This document shows positions 8,865-21,093 of a DNA stretch of 41,220 bases, in pieces. The position numbers and the translations under genes were made by a program. The notes below the pieces were generated by a model. The model ran no database searches. It was not told where the DNA came from and saw nothing but the letters and a program-made list of their open reading frames with translations. The stretch's first letter is position 1, and each line of letters begins with the position of its first letter. This DNA is from Histoplasma ohiense (lineage: Eukaryota; Ascomycota; Eurotiomycetes; Onygenales; Ajellomycetaceae), in assembly GCA_017607445.1 (NCBI GenBank), contig CM029948.1, forward strand, positions 1-41,220, in the 5' to 3' direction.

Positions 8865-9698
8865 ATGATAAATTTTTTTAGTTATATTAACTTATCACTC
8901 TTTAATAAAATAGATAATATTAATTATTTTATAAATAATAAAGAGGTAAATTTCAATTCAAATAGCGATTTAGATGCACCAAGTCCTTGAGGATTATATT
9001 TTCAAGATAGTGCTACTCCTCAAATGGAAGGAATTGAGGAATTACATAATAATATAATGTTCTATTTAGCTATAATATTATTTACTGTAACATGAATGAT
9101 GGTAGTTATAATAAAAACTTTTAAAGCAACAAAATCTGTAATATCTCATAAATATATGAATCATGGGACACTAATAGAATTAATATGAACTATTACACCA
9201 GCAGTAATATTAATTCTTATTGCATTTCCTTCTTTTAAATTATTATATTTAATGGATGAAGTAATGGACCCATCTTTAGTTATATATGGAGAGGGTCATC
9301 AATGATATTGAAGTTATCAATATCCTGATTTTACAAATGCAGACAATGAATTTATAGAATTTGATTCTTATATAGTACCAGAAGCAGATTTAGAAGAAGG
9401 TACTTTAAGAATGTTAGAAGTTGATAATAGAGTAATTATACCTGAATTAACACACACAAGATTTGTAGTGTCAGCTGCAGATGTTATACATTCTTTTGCT
9501 TGTCCTTCTTTAGGTATTAAATGTGATGCATACCCAGGAAGGTTAAATCAATCTTCTGTTTATTTAAATAGACAAGGAACTTATTTCGGACAATGTTCAG
9601 AAATTTGTGGTATATTACATAGTTCTATGCCTATAGCTATACAATCTGTAAGTTTAAAAAAATTTTTACTATGATTACGTGATCAAATGAGTGATTAA
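8865..9698 (+). CDS. cox2: cytochrome c oxidase subunit 2
   Basis: 277 residues. It carries the CuA centre that accepts electrons from cytochrome c. Two N-terminal membrane helices (about residues 60-85 and 100-125) are followed by the intermembrane-space domain with the aromatic patch QWYWSYQYPDF and the CuA ligands CSEICGILHSSM near the end. Mature-type homology starts at DAPSPWGLYFQDSATPQMEG (about residue 40), so the presequence here is some 25 residues longer than the roughly 12 usual in filamentous ascomycetes. It is Asn- and Phe-rich, and is presumably cleaved. The start is the first in-frame ATG. Followed 93 nt later by nad4L. Confidence 0.96.
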
Positions 9699-9791
9699 TA
9701 TAGTAATTATTTTTTTAATAATAATCTTGATACAAAAATAAATAAAAAAATTTTTTTTTATATACATAAATCTTATATGTGAAGCAATAAT

Positions 9792-10061
9792 ATGAATCTT
9801 TCATTAATATTATTTTTAATAGGAATATTAGGATTTGTTTTAAATAGAAAAAATATTATATTAATGTTAATTTCTATTGAAATTATGTTATTGTCTATTA
9901 CTTTTTTAATATTAATAAGTTCATTAAATTTCGATGATATTTTAGGTCAAACTTTTGCTATATATATTATAACTATAGCTGGAGCAGAATCTGCGATAGG
10001 TTTAGGAATATTAGTAGCTTTTTATAGATTAAGAGGAAGTATAGCAATACAATATTCATAA
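9792..10061 (+). CDS. nad4L: NADH dehydrogenase subunit 4L
   Basis: 89 residues with three membrane helices, part of the proton-pumping arm of complex I. The conserved Glu residues are in SIEIMLL (helix 2) and AGAESAIGLG (helix 3). The stop TAA (10059-10061) shares its last A with the ATG of nad5, the classic fungal nad4L/nad5 overlap that implies coupled expression. Confidence 0.97.
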   Translation: MNLSLILFLIGILGFVLNRKNIILMLISIEIMLLSITFLILISSLNFDDILGQTFAIYIITIAGAESAIGLGILVAFYRLRGSIAIQYS

Positions 10062-13000
10062 TGTATATAGTTATAATTATTTTACCTTTATTAGGTTCAA
10101 TTTTTTCAGGTTTTTTTGGAAGAAGTTTGGGTACTAAAGGATCGCAATTAATTACATCTAGTTCTATTATAGTGACAACTTTATTAGCTTTATTAGCTTT
10201 CATAGAAGTAGGTTATAATAATATACCAGTAACTATAGATTTAATAAGATGAATAGATTCAGAATCTCTTAATGTATATTGAGGTTTTTATTATGATAGC
10301 TTAACTGTTTCTATGCTTATACCTGTATTAATTGTTTCTAGTCTAGTTCATATATATTCTATAGGTTATATGAGTCATGATCCACACAATCAAAGATTTT
10401 TTAGTTATTTAAGTTTATTTACTTTTATGATGATTATTCTAGTAACAGCTAATAATTATTTATTGATGTTTTTAGGTTGAGAAGGTGTTGGAGTTTGCTC
10501 ATATTTATTAATAAATTTTTGATTTACTAGAATAGCAGCAAATCAAAGCTCAATTTCAGCTTTTTTAACTAATAGAGTTGGTGATTGTTTTTTAATGATA
10601 GGTATGTTTATAATTATATGATCTTTTGGTAATATAAATTATTCTACAATATTTTCTTTAGCACCTTATTTAAATAGCAATATTATTACTTTAATAGGTA
10701 TTTGTTTATTAATAGGTGCTATGGCTAAAAGTTCTCAAATAGGTCTTCACGTTTGATTACCACAAGCCATGGAAGGACCTACACCAGTATCTGCTCTAAT
10801 TCACGCTGCAACAATGGTTACAGCTGGTGTATACTTATTAATGAGATCTTCACCTTTAATAGAATATAGTTCTACTGTATTATTACTATGTTTATGAGTA
10901 GGTGGAATAACAACTATATTTAGTTCAATTATAGGTTTATTTCAACAAGATATTAAGAAAGTTATAGCTTATTCTACTATGAGTCAATTGGCTCAAGAAT
11001 ATACTATTCATTCTAGTATATTCAGGCATCAAACTATATGCGTAGAGGTTATATATAATATAATTAATTCGCAGATAACCAAAGCTCGTGATTATTTATA
11101 TAATCACTATAATGTTAAGTTTTTTAATTCATCTACCATTATAAGGTTATATCAGAATAATTTATCTGTGTCAATAAGATGAAAATTTAATATTATCAGT
11201 AAGTTAGTAGGAATCTCAGAGGCCATACGTTTGATATTAATCTTTATTAAATTATATAAATTTAATTTAATCTCAAAAATTTCTATATTTAAAAAACAAG
11301 TTACTGTAAGTAAAGTTAATATTTACAAATCATCCTCTAGATTAAAAAATAGTTATAATTTAATATTATATAGAAATTTACATACAAATGTAAATACTAA
11401 TAATTTAATATTTAAAAATAATAATCCTGAAGATATTCATTTTAAAGAATGATTAGCAGGATTGATAGATGGTGACGGTTATTTTTTATTATCTAAAAAT
11501 GGATATAATAGTTGTGAAATAACTATGAATGCCAGGGATAAAAAAGCTTTATATTTAATACAACATAAATACGGAGGATCTATTAAACCAATTTCAAATG
11601 CTTATGCTTTTAAATATAAATTAAGAAATAAAGCTGGTTTAATAAAATTAATAAATGATATAAATGGATTAATTAGAAATCCCACACGTTTATTACAAAT
11701 GAATAAGCTTTGTATAAAATTTAATATAACCTTAAAATATTCAAATAAACTTACATTTAATAATGGATGATTAAGTGGATTTATAGATAGTGACGGTTCA
11801 ATATATTTTAGTGAATCATCCGGACAAGTTTTTATTAGTGTAACTCAAAAAAATAAATATTTATTGGAACCTTTAATAGATATCTATGGAGGAAAAGTAG
11901 ATATTAGTAGTCCTAAAATAGAAGCATTTAAATATGTTATATATAGAAAATCAGAACTATTTAACTTAATAGATAATTATTTTAATATATATCCTTTAAG
12001 AACAGAGAAAATAAAAAGAGTTAATCTAATAAAACAATATTATTCAATAAGATTACACAGTAAAAGTGATAATATTGAAAAATTTAATGAATGAATTAAA
12101 TTTAAATATAGATGAGAAAATTACCAAGATTAATAAAGAAATGGTCCAAATTACGTTATATTATTTATAATAGTAATTTTAGCAATTAGGTATGATGGTT
12201 ATAGCAATCGGTTTATCTTCATATAATATTGCCTTATTTCATTTAGTAAATCATGCTTTTTATAAAGCACTTTTATTTTTAGGTGCTGGTGCAATTATAC
12301 ATTCAGTATCAGATAATCAAGATTTTAGGAAATTTGGTGGGTTAAAGGCTTTTTTACCTTTAACTTATTCAGTTATGTTAATAGCTTCTTTAAGTTTAGT
12401 TGCTATTCCTTTTATGACAGGGTTTTATTCTAAAGATTTTATTTTAGAATCCGCTTATGGTCAATTTTATTTATCTAGTATTATTGTCTATATTTTAGCT
12501 TCTGTTGGTGCTATTTTTACTACATTATATTCAGCTAAAGTTTTATATTTAACTTTTTTAACTAATCCTAATGGACCTTTAATTACTTATAAAAAAGCTG
12601 ATCAAGGTGATTTATTTATTAATTTACCTTTAATTATATTAGCTATTTTATCTATTTTTTTTGGTTATTTAACTAAAGATTTGTTTATAGGTTTAGGTAC
12701 TGGGTTTTTTTCTGATAATAGTTTATTTATTCATCCTTTACATGAATCTATGTTAGATACTGAATTTGCTGTTATTACTTTATTTAAATTATTACCTTTT
12801 ATTCTTACAATTAGCTTGAGCTTTCTTTCTTTGCTTTTATCAGAATTTTTTGGTTTATTTGTTATTAAATTTAAATATACTAAATTAGGTTATAATTTAT
12901 TTGGTTTCTTTAATCAAAGATTCCTTATAGAACTTTTTTATAATAATTATATCACTGATATTGTTTTAAAATTAGGTGGTCAAACTACTAAAATTCTTGA

Positions 13001-13235
13001 TAAAGGTTCTGTTGAACTATTAGGACCTTATGGTTTAGAAAAAAGTCTTTTAGTTTTAAGTAACGGTATAGGTAGTTTAAGTACAGGTATTATAACATCA
13101 TATGGTTTATATATTTTAATAGGTTTCTTTTCGTATATTTCTTTATTTTATTTTAGTTTTATAGATGGAAATATTTTATTACTTTTACTGATTGCTATTT
13201 TTACTATTTTTAATAAAACTTCTAATGAAAATTAA
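10061..13235 (+). CDS. nad5: NADH dehydrogenase subunit 5 (two exons)
   Basis: Exons 10061-10984 and 12183-13235, 658 residues. Antiporter-like subunit of complex I. Exon 1 has the conserved core FLGWEGVGVCSYLLINFW and HAATMVTAGVYLL. Exon 2 has HLVNHAFYKALLFLGAGAIIH and the GFYSKDFILE loop, then the long amphipathic helix region at the C-terminus. The intron lies in the conserved STMS|QLGMM, with exon end T10984 and intron end G12182; exon 1 is an exact 308 codons. The start overlaps nad4L by one base. All Trp codons are TGA. Confidence 0.96.
10985..12133 (+). CDS. LAGLIDADG homing endonuclease (nad5 intron)
   Basis: Open in frame with nad5 exon 1 for 382 codons to TAA 12131-12133, with four or more TGA Trp codons. 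The motifs are LAGLIDGDG at 11453-11479 and LSGFIDSDG at 11771-11797, both with intact acids at position eight. The first 150 or so codons have no family homology I can see and partly encode the ribozyme. The likely role is intron homing into nad5 and perhaps splicing help. Confidence 0.9.
10985..12182 (+). mobile_element. nad5 group I intron
   Basis: Core elements are GTAGGAATCTCAGAGGCCATACG near 11208-11230 (inside the HEG frame; P7 5' strand) and ATGGTCC near 12141-12147 after the HEG stop (P7 3' strand). Nearly the whole intron is coding. Confidence 0.85.
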
Positions 13236-13316
13236 ACTTATTATATTTAATAAGTAAAATTAGGTTTATTTTTAATAGGTTGTTAATGTCAATATAGTTA
13301 AAAAATTTTTTTTATA

Positions 13317-14963
13317 ATGTTATTATTATCTATTTTTTCTTTATTATTATCTAATTCCCTCGGATCGAGGCGAGATATTTCTTTATATTATTCCAGAATT
13401 GGAATTAATATATTAATACTTTGTTTATTTTTAAGTTATACTAATTTATATATATCATATTTAGATATAGGTCTAGGACTTTATGGAGGCTTGTTTAGTA
13501 TTTCTTCAATAACAAACATATTTCATATGTTAATTATTATACTTACTTTATTAATATTAAATTTAACAAGTTTTTTTCCTAGAACTGTAATAAAGTATTA
13601 TACATTAACTTTAAAAAAATATATAAAAGATTATTTTAAAATAATAAAAAAAGGTGAACAATATGGAATAATTGAATATACTTTAATTATCTTATTTATA
13701 ATAATGGGTAGTTTATTATTAATATCAAGTAATGATTTAGTTTCAGTATATTTATCTATAGAATTACAAAGTTATGGGTTATATTTACTTTGTACAATTT
13801 ATAGAAATTCAGAATCATCTACATCTTCAGGTTTAACTTATTTTTTATTAGGTGGTCTATCTTCTTGTTTTATTTTATTAGGTATAGGTTTAATATATGC
13901 AAACTCTGGTACGACATATTTAGATCATTTTTATATAATTACTAATATATCTAATATAATTCAAGGAGAAGAACTATATAGTTCAGATATTGCTTCTTAT
14001 ATACCTTATTGTTTATTATTGATAACAATAGGTTTTTTATTTAAAATATCTGCAGCTCCTTTTCACTTTTGATCTCCAGATGTTTATGATGGTATACCTA
14101 CTATAGTTACTACTTTTGTATCTATTATACCAAAAATATCTATTTTAGTTATATTATTTTATTTAGTACATTTTACAAATAATATTTATATATTAACTGA
14201 ATATACATGAACTTATAGTTTATTACTTAGTAGTTTATTATCTTTAATAATAGGAACAGTTATGGGTTTAACCCAATTTAGAATTAAAAGATTGTTTGCT
14301 TATAGTACTATTTCTCATGTTGGTTTTTTATTATTAGCATTAAGTATTAATAGTGTTGAATCTATACAATCTTTTATTTTTTATTTAATACAATATAGTA
14401 TTTCTAATTTAAATGCTTTTTTCTTATTAATTACTATAGGTTATACTTTATATTTTTTTGATAATAATAAAATATTTGATAATTATAATATTAATATAAA
14501 TTTAATAGATAAAAATAATTCACCCATCCAACTATTAAGTCAATTAAAAGGTTATTTTTATGTAAACCAAACACTAGCTTTAAGTTTAACTATTACTCTA
14601 TTTTCTTTTGCTGGTATACCACCTCTTGTAGGATTTTTTGCAAAACAGATGGTTTTATCTGCAGCTTTGCAAGATGGTTTTATTTTTTTATCTTTAGTAG
14701 CGGTATTTACTAGTGTTATTGGTGCTGTTTATTATTTAAATATAGTAAAAATTATGTTTTTTGATATTCATTCATATGAATGAAAAAATCTTATATTTAA
14801 ATCAATACCTGAAGAAGATATCTACAAATTACCTTTATCTTCTTCTCTTTCAATTACTATCTCTACATTAACTTTAATTATTCTTTTATTTATGTTAGTA
14901 CCTGATCAATTATTACAATTATGTAATATTTTATCCCTTGTTTTTTTTACATCATTTATTTAA
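13317..14963 (+). CDS. nad2: NADH dehydrogenase subunit 2
   Basis: 548 residues, a polytopic antiporter-like subunit of complex I. Conserved parts are SNDLVSVYLSIELQSYGLY, GLTYFLLGGLSSCFILLG, FLFKISAAPFHFWSPDVYDG and FAGIPPLVGFFAKQMVL. An insertion-like loop of Ile, Asn and Asp lies around residues 380-400. The N-terminus LLSNSLGSRRDI is encoded by a 37-nt stretch that recurs exactly in orf299. In most Pezizomycotina nad2 is joined to nad3; here it is alone between nad5 and cob. An A-run/T-run palindrome precedes it. Confidence 0.96.
13344..13380 (+). repeat. 37-nt block shared exactly with orf299 (28303-28339)
   Basis: Identical over 37 nt and read in the same frame in both genes (LLSNSLGSRRDI). 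It includes a GC-rich hairpin, CCTCG-GAT-CGAGG (13358-13370), unusual in this AT-rich genome. nad2 proteins usually have an RRDIS motif here (known), so nad2 is the likelier donor. Confidence 0.9.
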
Positions 14964-15082
14964 TATTATTTTTTTTTCTATTTAAGTCTAACTAGGAAAA
15001 AAAATTTTTTTTTTGTTAATAGTTTAAATTAGTATATTAAAAATATATATAATAAGAATAAAGTTTAAATATATTTTTTTTT

Positions 15083-18000
15083 ATGAGAATTTTAAAAAAC
15101 CGTCCTTTATTAAATATATTAAATTCATATTTAATAGATTCACCTCAACCATCTAATATTAGTTATTTATGAAATTTTGGTTCATTATTAGGTTTATGTT
15201 TAGGTATACAAATAGTTACAGGTGTAACTTTAGCTATGCATTATACACCTAATGTATTAGAAGCTTTTGATTCGATAGAACATATAGCATAATGTGTTCT
15301 TTAAATCCGGCTAAATTGCTGGAAACTCTTAAATTTTTAAGACAATCAGCAGGTAACCTAAAGAGTATTTAAGTTTATCAATACTTATTGCCACCTAGGA
15401 TCTTCAGAGACTACATGCCAGACATCTTTGAAAAGATGAAGATATAGTCCAATTTTTACTGAGAAGTAAAATAGGAATGATTCTCTATCTATGTCTTGTT
15501 AACTCAGGCATAATTTTATTATGGTTTGTTTCTGTATCAGGTATTAAAAATAAAATGGGATTTTGTAATTTTTCTAGTGAAGCTATTCAGCGTTCACAGG
15601 ATGAAAATCTTTATAAAATAAATATAAATGATGAATTTTTATACTGATTTAGTGGATTTACTGATGCTGAAGGTAATTTTTTTATTACTATAGATCGTAA
15701 TTATGTTAAATTAAGATTTAAAATTAATTTACATATAGATGATTTAAAAGTTCTTCAAATTATTCAATCAAATCTAAATATAGGTAGAATAATAGAAGAA
15801 AATAATAGAAATCTTTGTTCTTTTATTGTAGAAGATGCTTCAGATATAAATACAATATGTTCAATTTTTAATCATTATCCTTTACACACTAGTAAAAAAC
15901 TAGATTTTAAAGATTTTTATGAAGCTTTTATTATTAAAAATAAAAATAAAAATTTATCTTACACTCAAATAGAAAGAATATTATTTTTAAAAAATAATAT
16001 GAATTCTAAAAGAAAAATATTTACATATGATACAACAAAATCTCAAATTATAATAAACCCTAACTGATTTATAGGTTTTATTGAAGGTGAAGGTACTTTT
16101 GGTATTAAGACTGGGTCTTCATTGTATTTACAAGTGGCTCAAAAAAATACAAGTCAGCAATGTTTAAATGCAATAACTAATTATTTAATTAGTTTATCCA
16201 GTAATACTAAGTATTTACACATTAAAAATAAAAAAATATTACCTGTAAATGTTACAAGTACTACTAATGTTATAACTAATGTTGTATCATTAGTTGTAGC
16301 TAATGTAGACGCTTTATATTATTACATTTTACCTTTATTAGATGAATCTAAATTTTATAGTCGAAAAGCCATAGATTTAAAATTATGAAGAATGGCTTTA
16401 ATCTTAAAAATTAGTGGATATTATTATACACTAGAAGGTAAAAATTTATTTTTAGATATTTCAGAAATTCTTCATAAAAGATATAGTACTACTATACCTA
16501 TTGATAATGTTGATGAAATAATTAATAATATCAGTAAAAAATTTGAGGATATTATAAAAAAAGATCCTCCTTTTGATATAAAGTTAGATTTGCCGCACAC
16601 TGAAAATGTACGTAAATTTAGTATAGCCAATAAATCTAAAAACCCAAAAATTGTTTATATTTATACAAATGAGGGTATGATCGAAGGATCTCCTTTTATT
16701 TCATTTAGTGCGGCTCATAAAGCATTAGGATTAAAACCTAGTAGTAATACTTGTAATCGTTATATTGATACAAATAGATTATATAAAAATAAATATATTT
16801 TCACATCTAAACCTATAGATAGCGCGTCTAGGGATTAGGTTTATAGTAGATAGAAATTTATCCTTAAATTCAATGATTATGCGTGATGTAAATAATGGAT
16901 GATTAATAAGATATCTACATTCAAATACAGCTTCAGCTTTTTTTTTTTTAGTTTATCTACATATAGGTAGAGGTTTATATTATGGATCATATAAATCTCC
17001 AAGAACATTAACATGAAGTATTGGTACTATTATGTTAGTACTAATGATGGGTATAGGTTTCTTGGGTTATTTACATAGCCCAAAATGATTTAATATAAGT
17101 ATTTCCTTTGCAATTATTTTAATTATTGTATATTATACTATACAAAATATAATAAAAAAAAATAAGGTATTAATATACCCAATAGGAAATAATATAAAAA
17201 ATATAAAGTATAATAAATTAAATAATAAGTCCACAAACTATTTAAATAAAAGAAGATATAGTACAATTACTTCTTCAAATAATAGTATTAAATTATCTTA
17301 TTCTGATAGATTAAATTCAATAATTAAAGAATTAGAACTAAATCCTGTGTATATATTTGAAAACCTTGATTCAGAAAATATTAGAAAACAAATATTAAAT
17401 GAGACTAAAGGTTTAAGTGGAATATATATGATAATTAATAAAATAACTAAAGATTACTATATAGGTTCTGCGGCAACTAATAGATTTTATGCTAGATTTA
17501 GTAACCATCTGATTTATTACAGAGGTAGTAAAATAGTTAAATCAGCAGTAAAAAAATATAAATTAACTAATTTTGCTTTTATTATATTAAAATTATATCC
17601 TAATATAGTTACTAAAGAAAATAATAAGGAATTGTTAGATTTAGAAGATAAATATCTAAAATTGTTATTACCTAATTATAATATTTTAACTGAGGCAGGT
17701 TCTAGTTTTGGTTATAAACATACTGAAGTTAACCGTCAAAAAATGATAGATTTTTATAAAGAAGCAAGACGGGAAATGATAGGTAGTTTAAATAAAGGTA
17801 AAAAGCTTTCTCCTGAAATAATAGAGAAAATGAGAGAGAAAGCCTTAAATAGATCTCCTATGTATGAGGAGACTAAGAAAAAATGTATTGCACATACAAG
17901 ACCTCTAGTTTTATATAACCTTAATGGAACTATTTACGGTAAATATTCTACTATTTTAGAAGCAGCTAAATCTATAAGCTGTGGTGAAAAAACTATTAGA

Positions 18001-19195
18001 AGAGCACTAAAAACAGAAAAAAGATTAGTAAAAAGACAATGAATTGTAAAAGATTTGTCTACTAAATAGCTATATTATTATCTATAATTTATTATATTTT
18101 ATATTAATTCATAGTCCCGCGAGTAACAATCTTTATGCAATTTTTATAAAAAAATAAAGATTAAAGTGGTATAACCCGTCGGAGTTATAGAATAGTCTTT
18201 AAGATTATTTGGCGATGTTAGTGAAAACGATTAAAGAAGTTTTTTTATAAACTTTAAGATCGTCGGTCATATAAATGGTCGCGACAGACTGGGACACTAA
18301 TGGGTGGCTGAAATGCTGCTTAATGCACAGTCGATACTTTTAGTTAAAAAGTATTTAACTAATAGAATATACGAATTCAAAGTTATTCTAGCTTATTGTT
18401 TATTTATATTAATAATAAGTAAGTTAGTATGTTTTACCTTATGGTCAAATGAGTTTATGAGGTGCAACAGTTATTACTAATTTAATGAGTGCTATACCTT
18501 GAGTAGGTCAAGACATAGTTGAATTTTTATGAGGTGGTTTTTCTGTAAATAACGCTACATTAAATAGATTTTTTTCTTTACATTTTGTTTTACCTTTTGT
18601 TTTAGCTGCTTTAGCTTTAATGCATTTAATAGCATTCCATGATACTGTTGGTTCTGGAAATCCTTTAGGTATTTCCGGTAATTACGATAGATTGCCTTTT
18701 TCTCCTTATTTTATATTTAAAGATTTAATAACTATTTTTATTTTTATGTTTATTTTATCTGGATTTGTTTTTTTCATGCCTAATTTTTTAGGTGATAGTG
18801 AAAATTATGTTATGGCTAATCCTATGCAAACTCCACCTGCTATAGTACCAGAGTGATATCTTTTACCTTTTTATGCTATATTAAGATCTATACCTAATAA
18901 ATTATTAGGTGTTATAGCTATGTTTAGTGCTATTTTAATTTTATTAATTATGCCTATTACTGATATATCTAAATTAAGGGGTATACAATTTAGACCTTTA
19001 AGTAAATTAGCTTTTTATATTTTTGTTGCTAATTTTTTAATTTTAATGATATTAGGAGCTAAACATGTAGAAGCACCTTTTATAGAATTAGGTCAAATTA
19101 GTACGATTTTATATTTTTCTCACTATTTAATAATAGTACCTTTGGTAAGCTTAATAGAAAATAGTTTAACAGATTTAGTGATCAAGAAAAATTAA
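15083..19195 (+). CDS. cob: cytochrome b (three exons)
   Basis: Exons 15083-15283, 16876-17067 and 18428-19195; 386 residues. Core subunit of complex III with haems bL and bH. The haem histidines are visible in exon 2 (YLHSNTASAFFF ... YLHIGRGLYYGSY) and exon 3 (LHFVLPFVLAALALMHLIAF). The Qo-site PEWY is in VPEWYLLPFYAILRSIPNK. Intron 1 splits EH|IMRDV and intron 2 splits FLG|YVLPYGQM. Both exons end in T and both introns end in G, and exons 1 and 2 are whole numbers of codons (67 and 64). Confidence 0.96.
15284..16875 (+). mobile_element. cob group I intron 1
   Basis: The ribozyme core lies before the HEG: TTGCTGGAAAC near 15317, AATCAGCAGGTAACC near 15344-15358, GGATCTTCAGAGACTACATG near 15398-15417 and AGATATAGTCC near 15440-15450. 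The upstream exon frame closes at once (TAA), so unlike most introns here the HEG is free-standing. Confidence 0.85.
15477..16838 (+). CDS. LAGLIDADG homing endonuclease with C-terminal DNA-binding module (cob intron 1)
   Basis: ATG 15477 to TAG 16836-16838, 453 residues, not fused to the exon. The motifs FSGFTDAEG (15648-15674) and FIGFIEGEG (16068-16094) both carry Glu at position eight. After the second half there is an extra region of about 140 residues ending in a NUMOD1/IENR1-like stretch (VYIYTNEGMIEGSPFISFSA then AHKALGL ... NRYIDTNRLYKNKYIF), more often seen on GIY-YIG enzymes, so this may be a domain fusion. It contains a TGG tryptophan codon near 15520, although the core genes use TGA. 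The stop leaves 37 nt to the 3' splice site. Confidence 0.88.
17068..18069 (+). CDS. GIY-YIG homing endonuclease (cob intron 2)
   Basis: Open in frame from cob exon 2 to TAG 18067-18069 (333 codons). The first 90 codons are Ile/Asn/Lys-rich linker. The GIY-YIG module is at about 17408-17470 (LSGIYMIINK ... YYIGSA), followed by RFYARFSNHL. NUMOD3-like repeats follow (FGYKHTEVNRQKM; NKGKKLSPEIIEKMREK), then a NUMOD1-like helix-turn-helix (YNLNGTIYGKY ... AAKSISCGEKTIRRAL). It is probably released from the exon fusion by proteolysis or internal initiation (inference). Confidence 0.9.
17068..18427 (+). mobile_element. cob group I intron 2
   Basis: The HEG comes first and the structured core after it (18070-18427), with conserved-looking stretches GTCCCGCGAGTAACAATC (near 18114), GCGACAGACTGGGACACTAATGGG (near 18278) and TGCACAGTCGA (near 18323). 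These differ from the IB-type introns and suggest another subgroup (IA or ID). The exon ends T17067 and the intron ends G18427. Confidence 0.8.
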
Positions 19196-19281
19196 GCTAT
19201 AAAAAATTTTTTTTATGTTTTCGATTATCATGAATTTTCTTACTTTGTAGGATAAATTTACAAAATTTTTTTTTATTTTTT

Positions 19282-19701
19282 ATGACAACAATAACTTTTT
19301 TTCTAGTTTTTATACCTATACTTGCTCTTATATTATTAATTGTTAATTTATTATTTTCACCTCATAATTCTTATTTAGAAAAAGATAGTGCTTTTGAATG
19401 TGGATTTCATTCTTTTTTAGGGCAAAACAGAACACAATTTAGTATTTCTTTTTTTATTTTTGCTTTATTATTTCTTTTATTTGATTTAGAAATTTTATTA
19501 GTATATCCATATATAGTTAGTGCTTATTTTAATGGGTTATATGGTTTAATAATTATGCTTATTTTCTTTATTGTTTTAACTTTAGGTTTTGCTTTCGAAT
19601 TAGGTAAAAATGCATTAAAAATTGAAAGTAAACAAATTAATAGTCTGACACAAGATTGAAAAACTAAAAAAACAGAAGATTTACTTAATTATATTAAGTA
19701 A
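19282..19701 (+). CDS. nad3: NADH dehydrogenase subunit 3
   Basis: 139 residues with three membrane helices. The loop KDSAFECGFHSF carries the conserved Cys that senses the active/deactive state of complex I, and FDLEILLVYPY is the usual second motif. The C-terminus has a TGA Trp followed by a Lys-rich tail. The gene is separated from nad2, its usual partner in filamentous ascomycetes. An A-run/T-run palindrome (19197-19214) and a T run lie before the start. Confidence 0.96.
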
Positions 19702-19770
19702 ATAGTAATTTAGTATAATTATATTTATACTAAATTATTTATAATAAATTATTTATAATTTATAATATCA

Positions 19771-19843
19771 AGGAGCTTGAACAGATGGATCTGTGTTTTG
19801 ACTGCAAATTAAAATTTAGAGATTCGATTTCTCCTGGCTCCTA
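19771..19843 (+). tRNA. trnC: tRNA-Cys (GCA)
   Basis: Acceptor AGGAGCT/GGCTCCT, D stem ACAG/CTGT, anticodon loop CTGCAAA (GCA). Lies between nad3 and nad1. Confidence 0.9.
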
Positions 19844-20007
19844 AAATATATTAATAATCTAGTTCTAATTATATTAGTAGTAGATGTTTATTTAATATTA
19901 AAAAAAAAATATATTTATTATATTCATTTTTTTTTATTTTTATTATAATTTGAAAAATTATTTTTTTGTTAAAGTATTTTATTAAATTATTCTATTTTTC
20001 AAATAAT

Positions 20008-21093
20008 ATGTCATATTTATTATCTATTATAGAAGGTCTATTAGTTATAGTTCCTTCATTATTAACAGTAGCTTTTGTTACAATTTCAGAAAGAAAAACA
20101 ATGGCAAGTATGCAAAGAAGATTAGGACCTAATGCAGTAGGTTACTATGGTCTTTTACAAGCTTTTGCTGATGCATTAAAATTATTATTAAAAGAATATG
20201 TATCACCAACACAAGCTAATATAATTTTATTTTTTCTCGGACCTATAATAACTTTAATTTTTGCTTTATTAGGTTATGCAGTAATACCATATGGTTATGG
20301 TTTATATGTATCAGATTTTAGTTTAGGTATACTTTATATGTTGGCTGTGTCATCATTAGCTACTTATGGAATTTTAATTGCAGGATGATCAGCTAATTCT
20401 AAATATGCATTTTTAGGTTCATTAAGAAGTACAGCTCAATTAATCAGTTATGAATTAATATTAAGTTCTGCTATATTATTAGTAATTTTATTAACAGGAA
20501 GTTTAAACTTAACTGTTATAGTAGAAGCTCAAAAATCTATTTACTTTATATTACCTTTATTTCCTATTTTTATTATATTTTTTATAGGTTGTATTGCTGA
20601 AACTAATAGAGCTCCTTTTGATTTAGCTGAAGCTGAATCAGAACTTGTTAGTGGTTTTATGACAGAACATTCGGCAGTAATTTTTGTATTCTTCTTTTTA
20701 GCAGAATATGCTAGTATTGTCTTAATATGTTTATTAACTAGTGTTTTGTTTTTAGGTGGTTACTTGCAAATTTTACCTTTAGTTACAATAATTTCTAGTT
20801 TTAATTATATCTTGGAATTATTAGGATTATATTTAAAACCCGATTTTGATTATAATTATGTTTTATCTTATTATTTAATTAATGCTTGTTCTAGTTTAAA
20901 TTTAGCTTTTAAAACTTCTTTTCTTATATTTGTATTTATATGAGTTAGAGCATCATTTCCTAGAATTAGATTTGATCAATTAATGTCAGTTTGTTGAATA
21001 GTATTTTTACCTTTAATTATAGCGTATATAATTATAACACCTTGTTTAGTAGTAGGTTTAAATATTTTACCTTGTAATTTTACTTTATTATAG
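20008..21093 (+). CDS. nad1: NADH dehydrogenase subunit 1
   Basis: 361 residues, the complex I subunit lining the quinone entry. Conserved stretches are VAFVTISERKTMASMQRRLGPN, the loop ETNRAPFDLAEAESELVSGF, and VRASFPRIRFDQLM near the end. The ATG at 20008 is chosen because the protein then begins as in other fungi; the frame is open to 19966 without an ATG. No intron, although nad1 is a common intron host. Confidence 0.96.
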
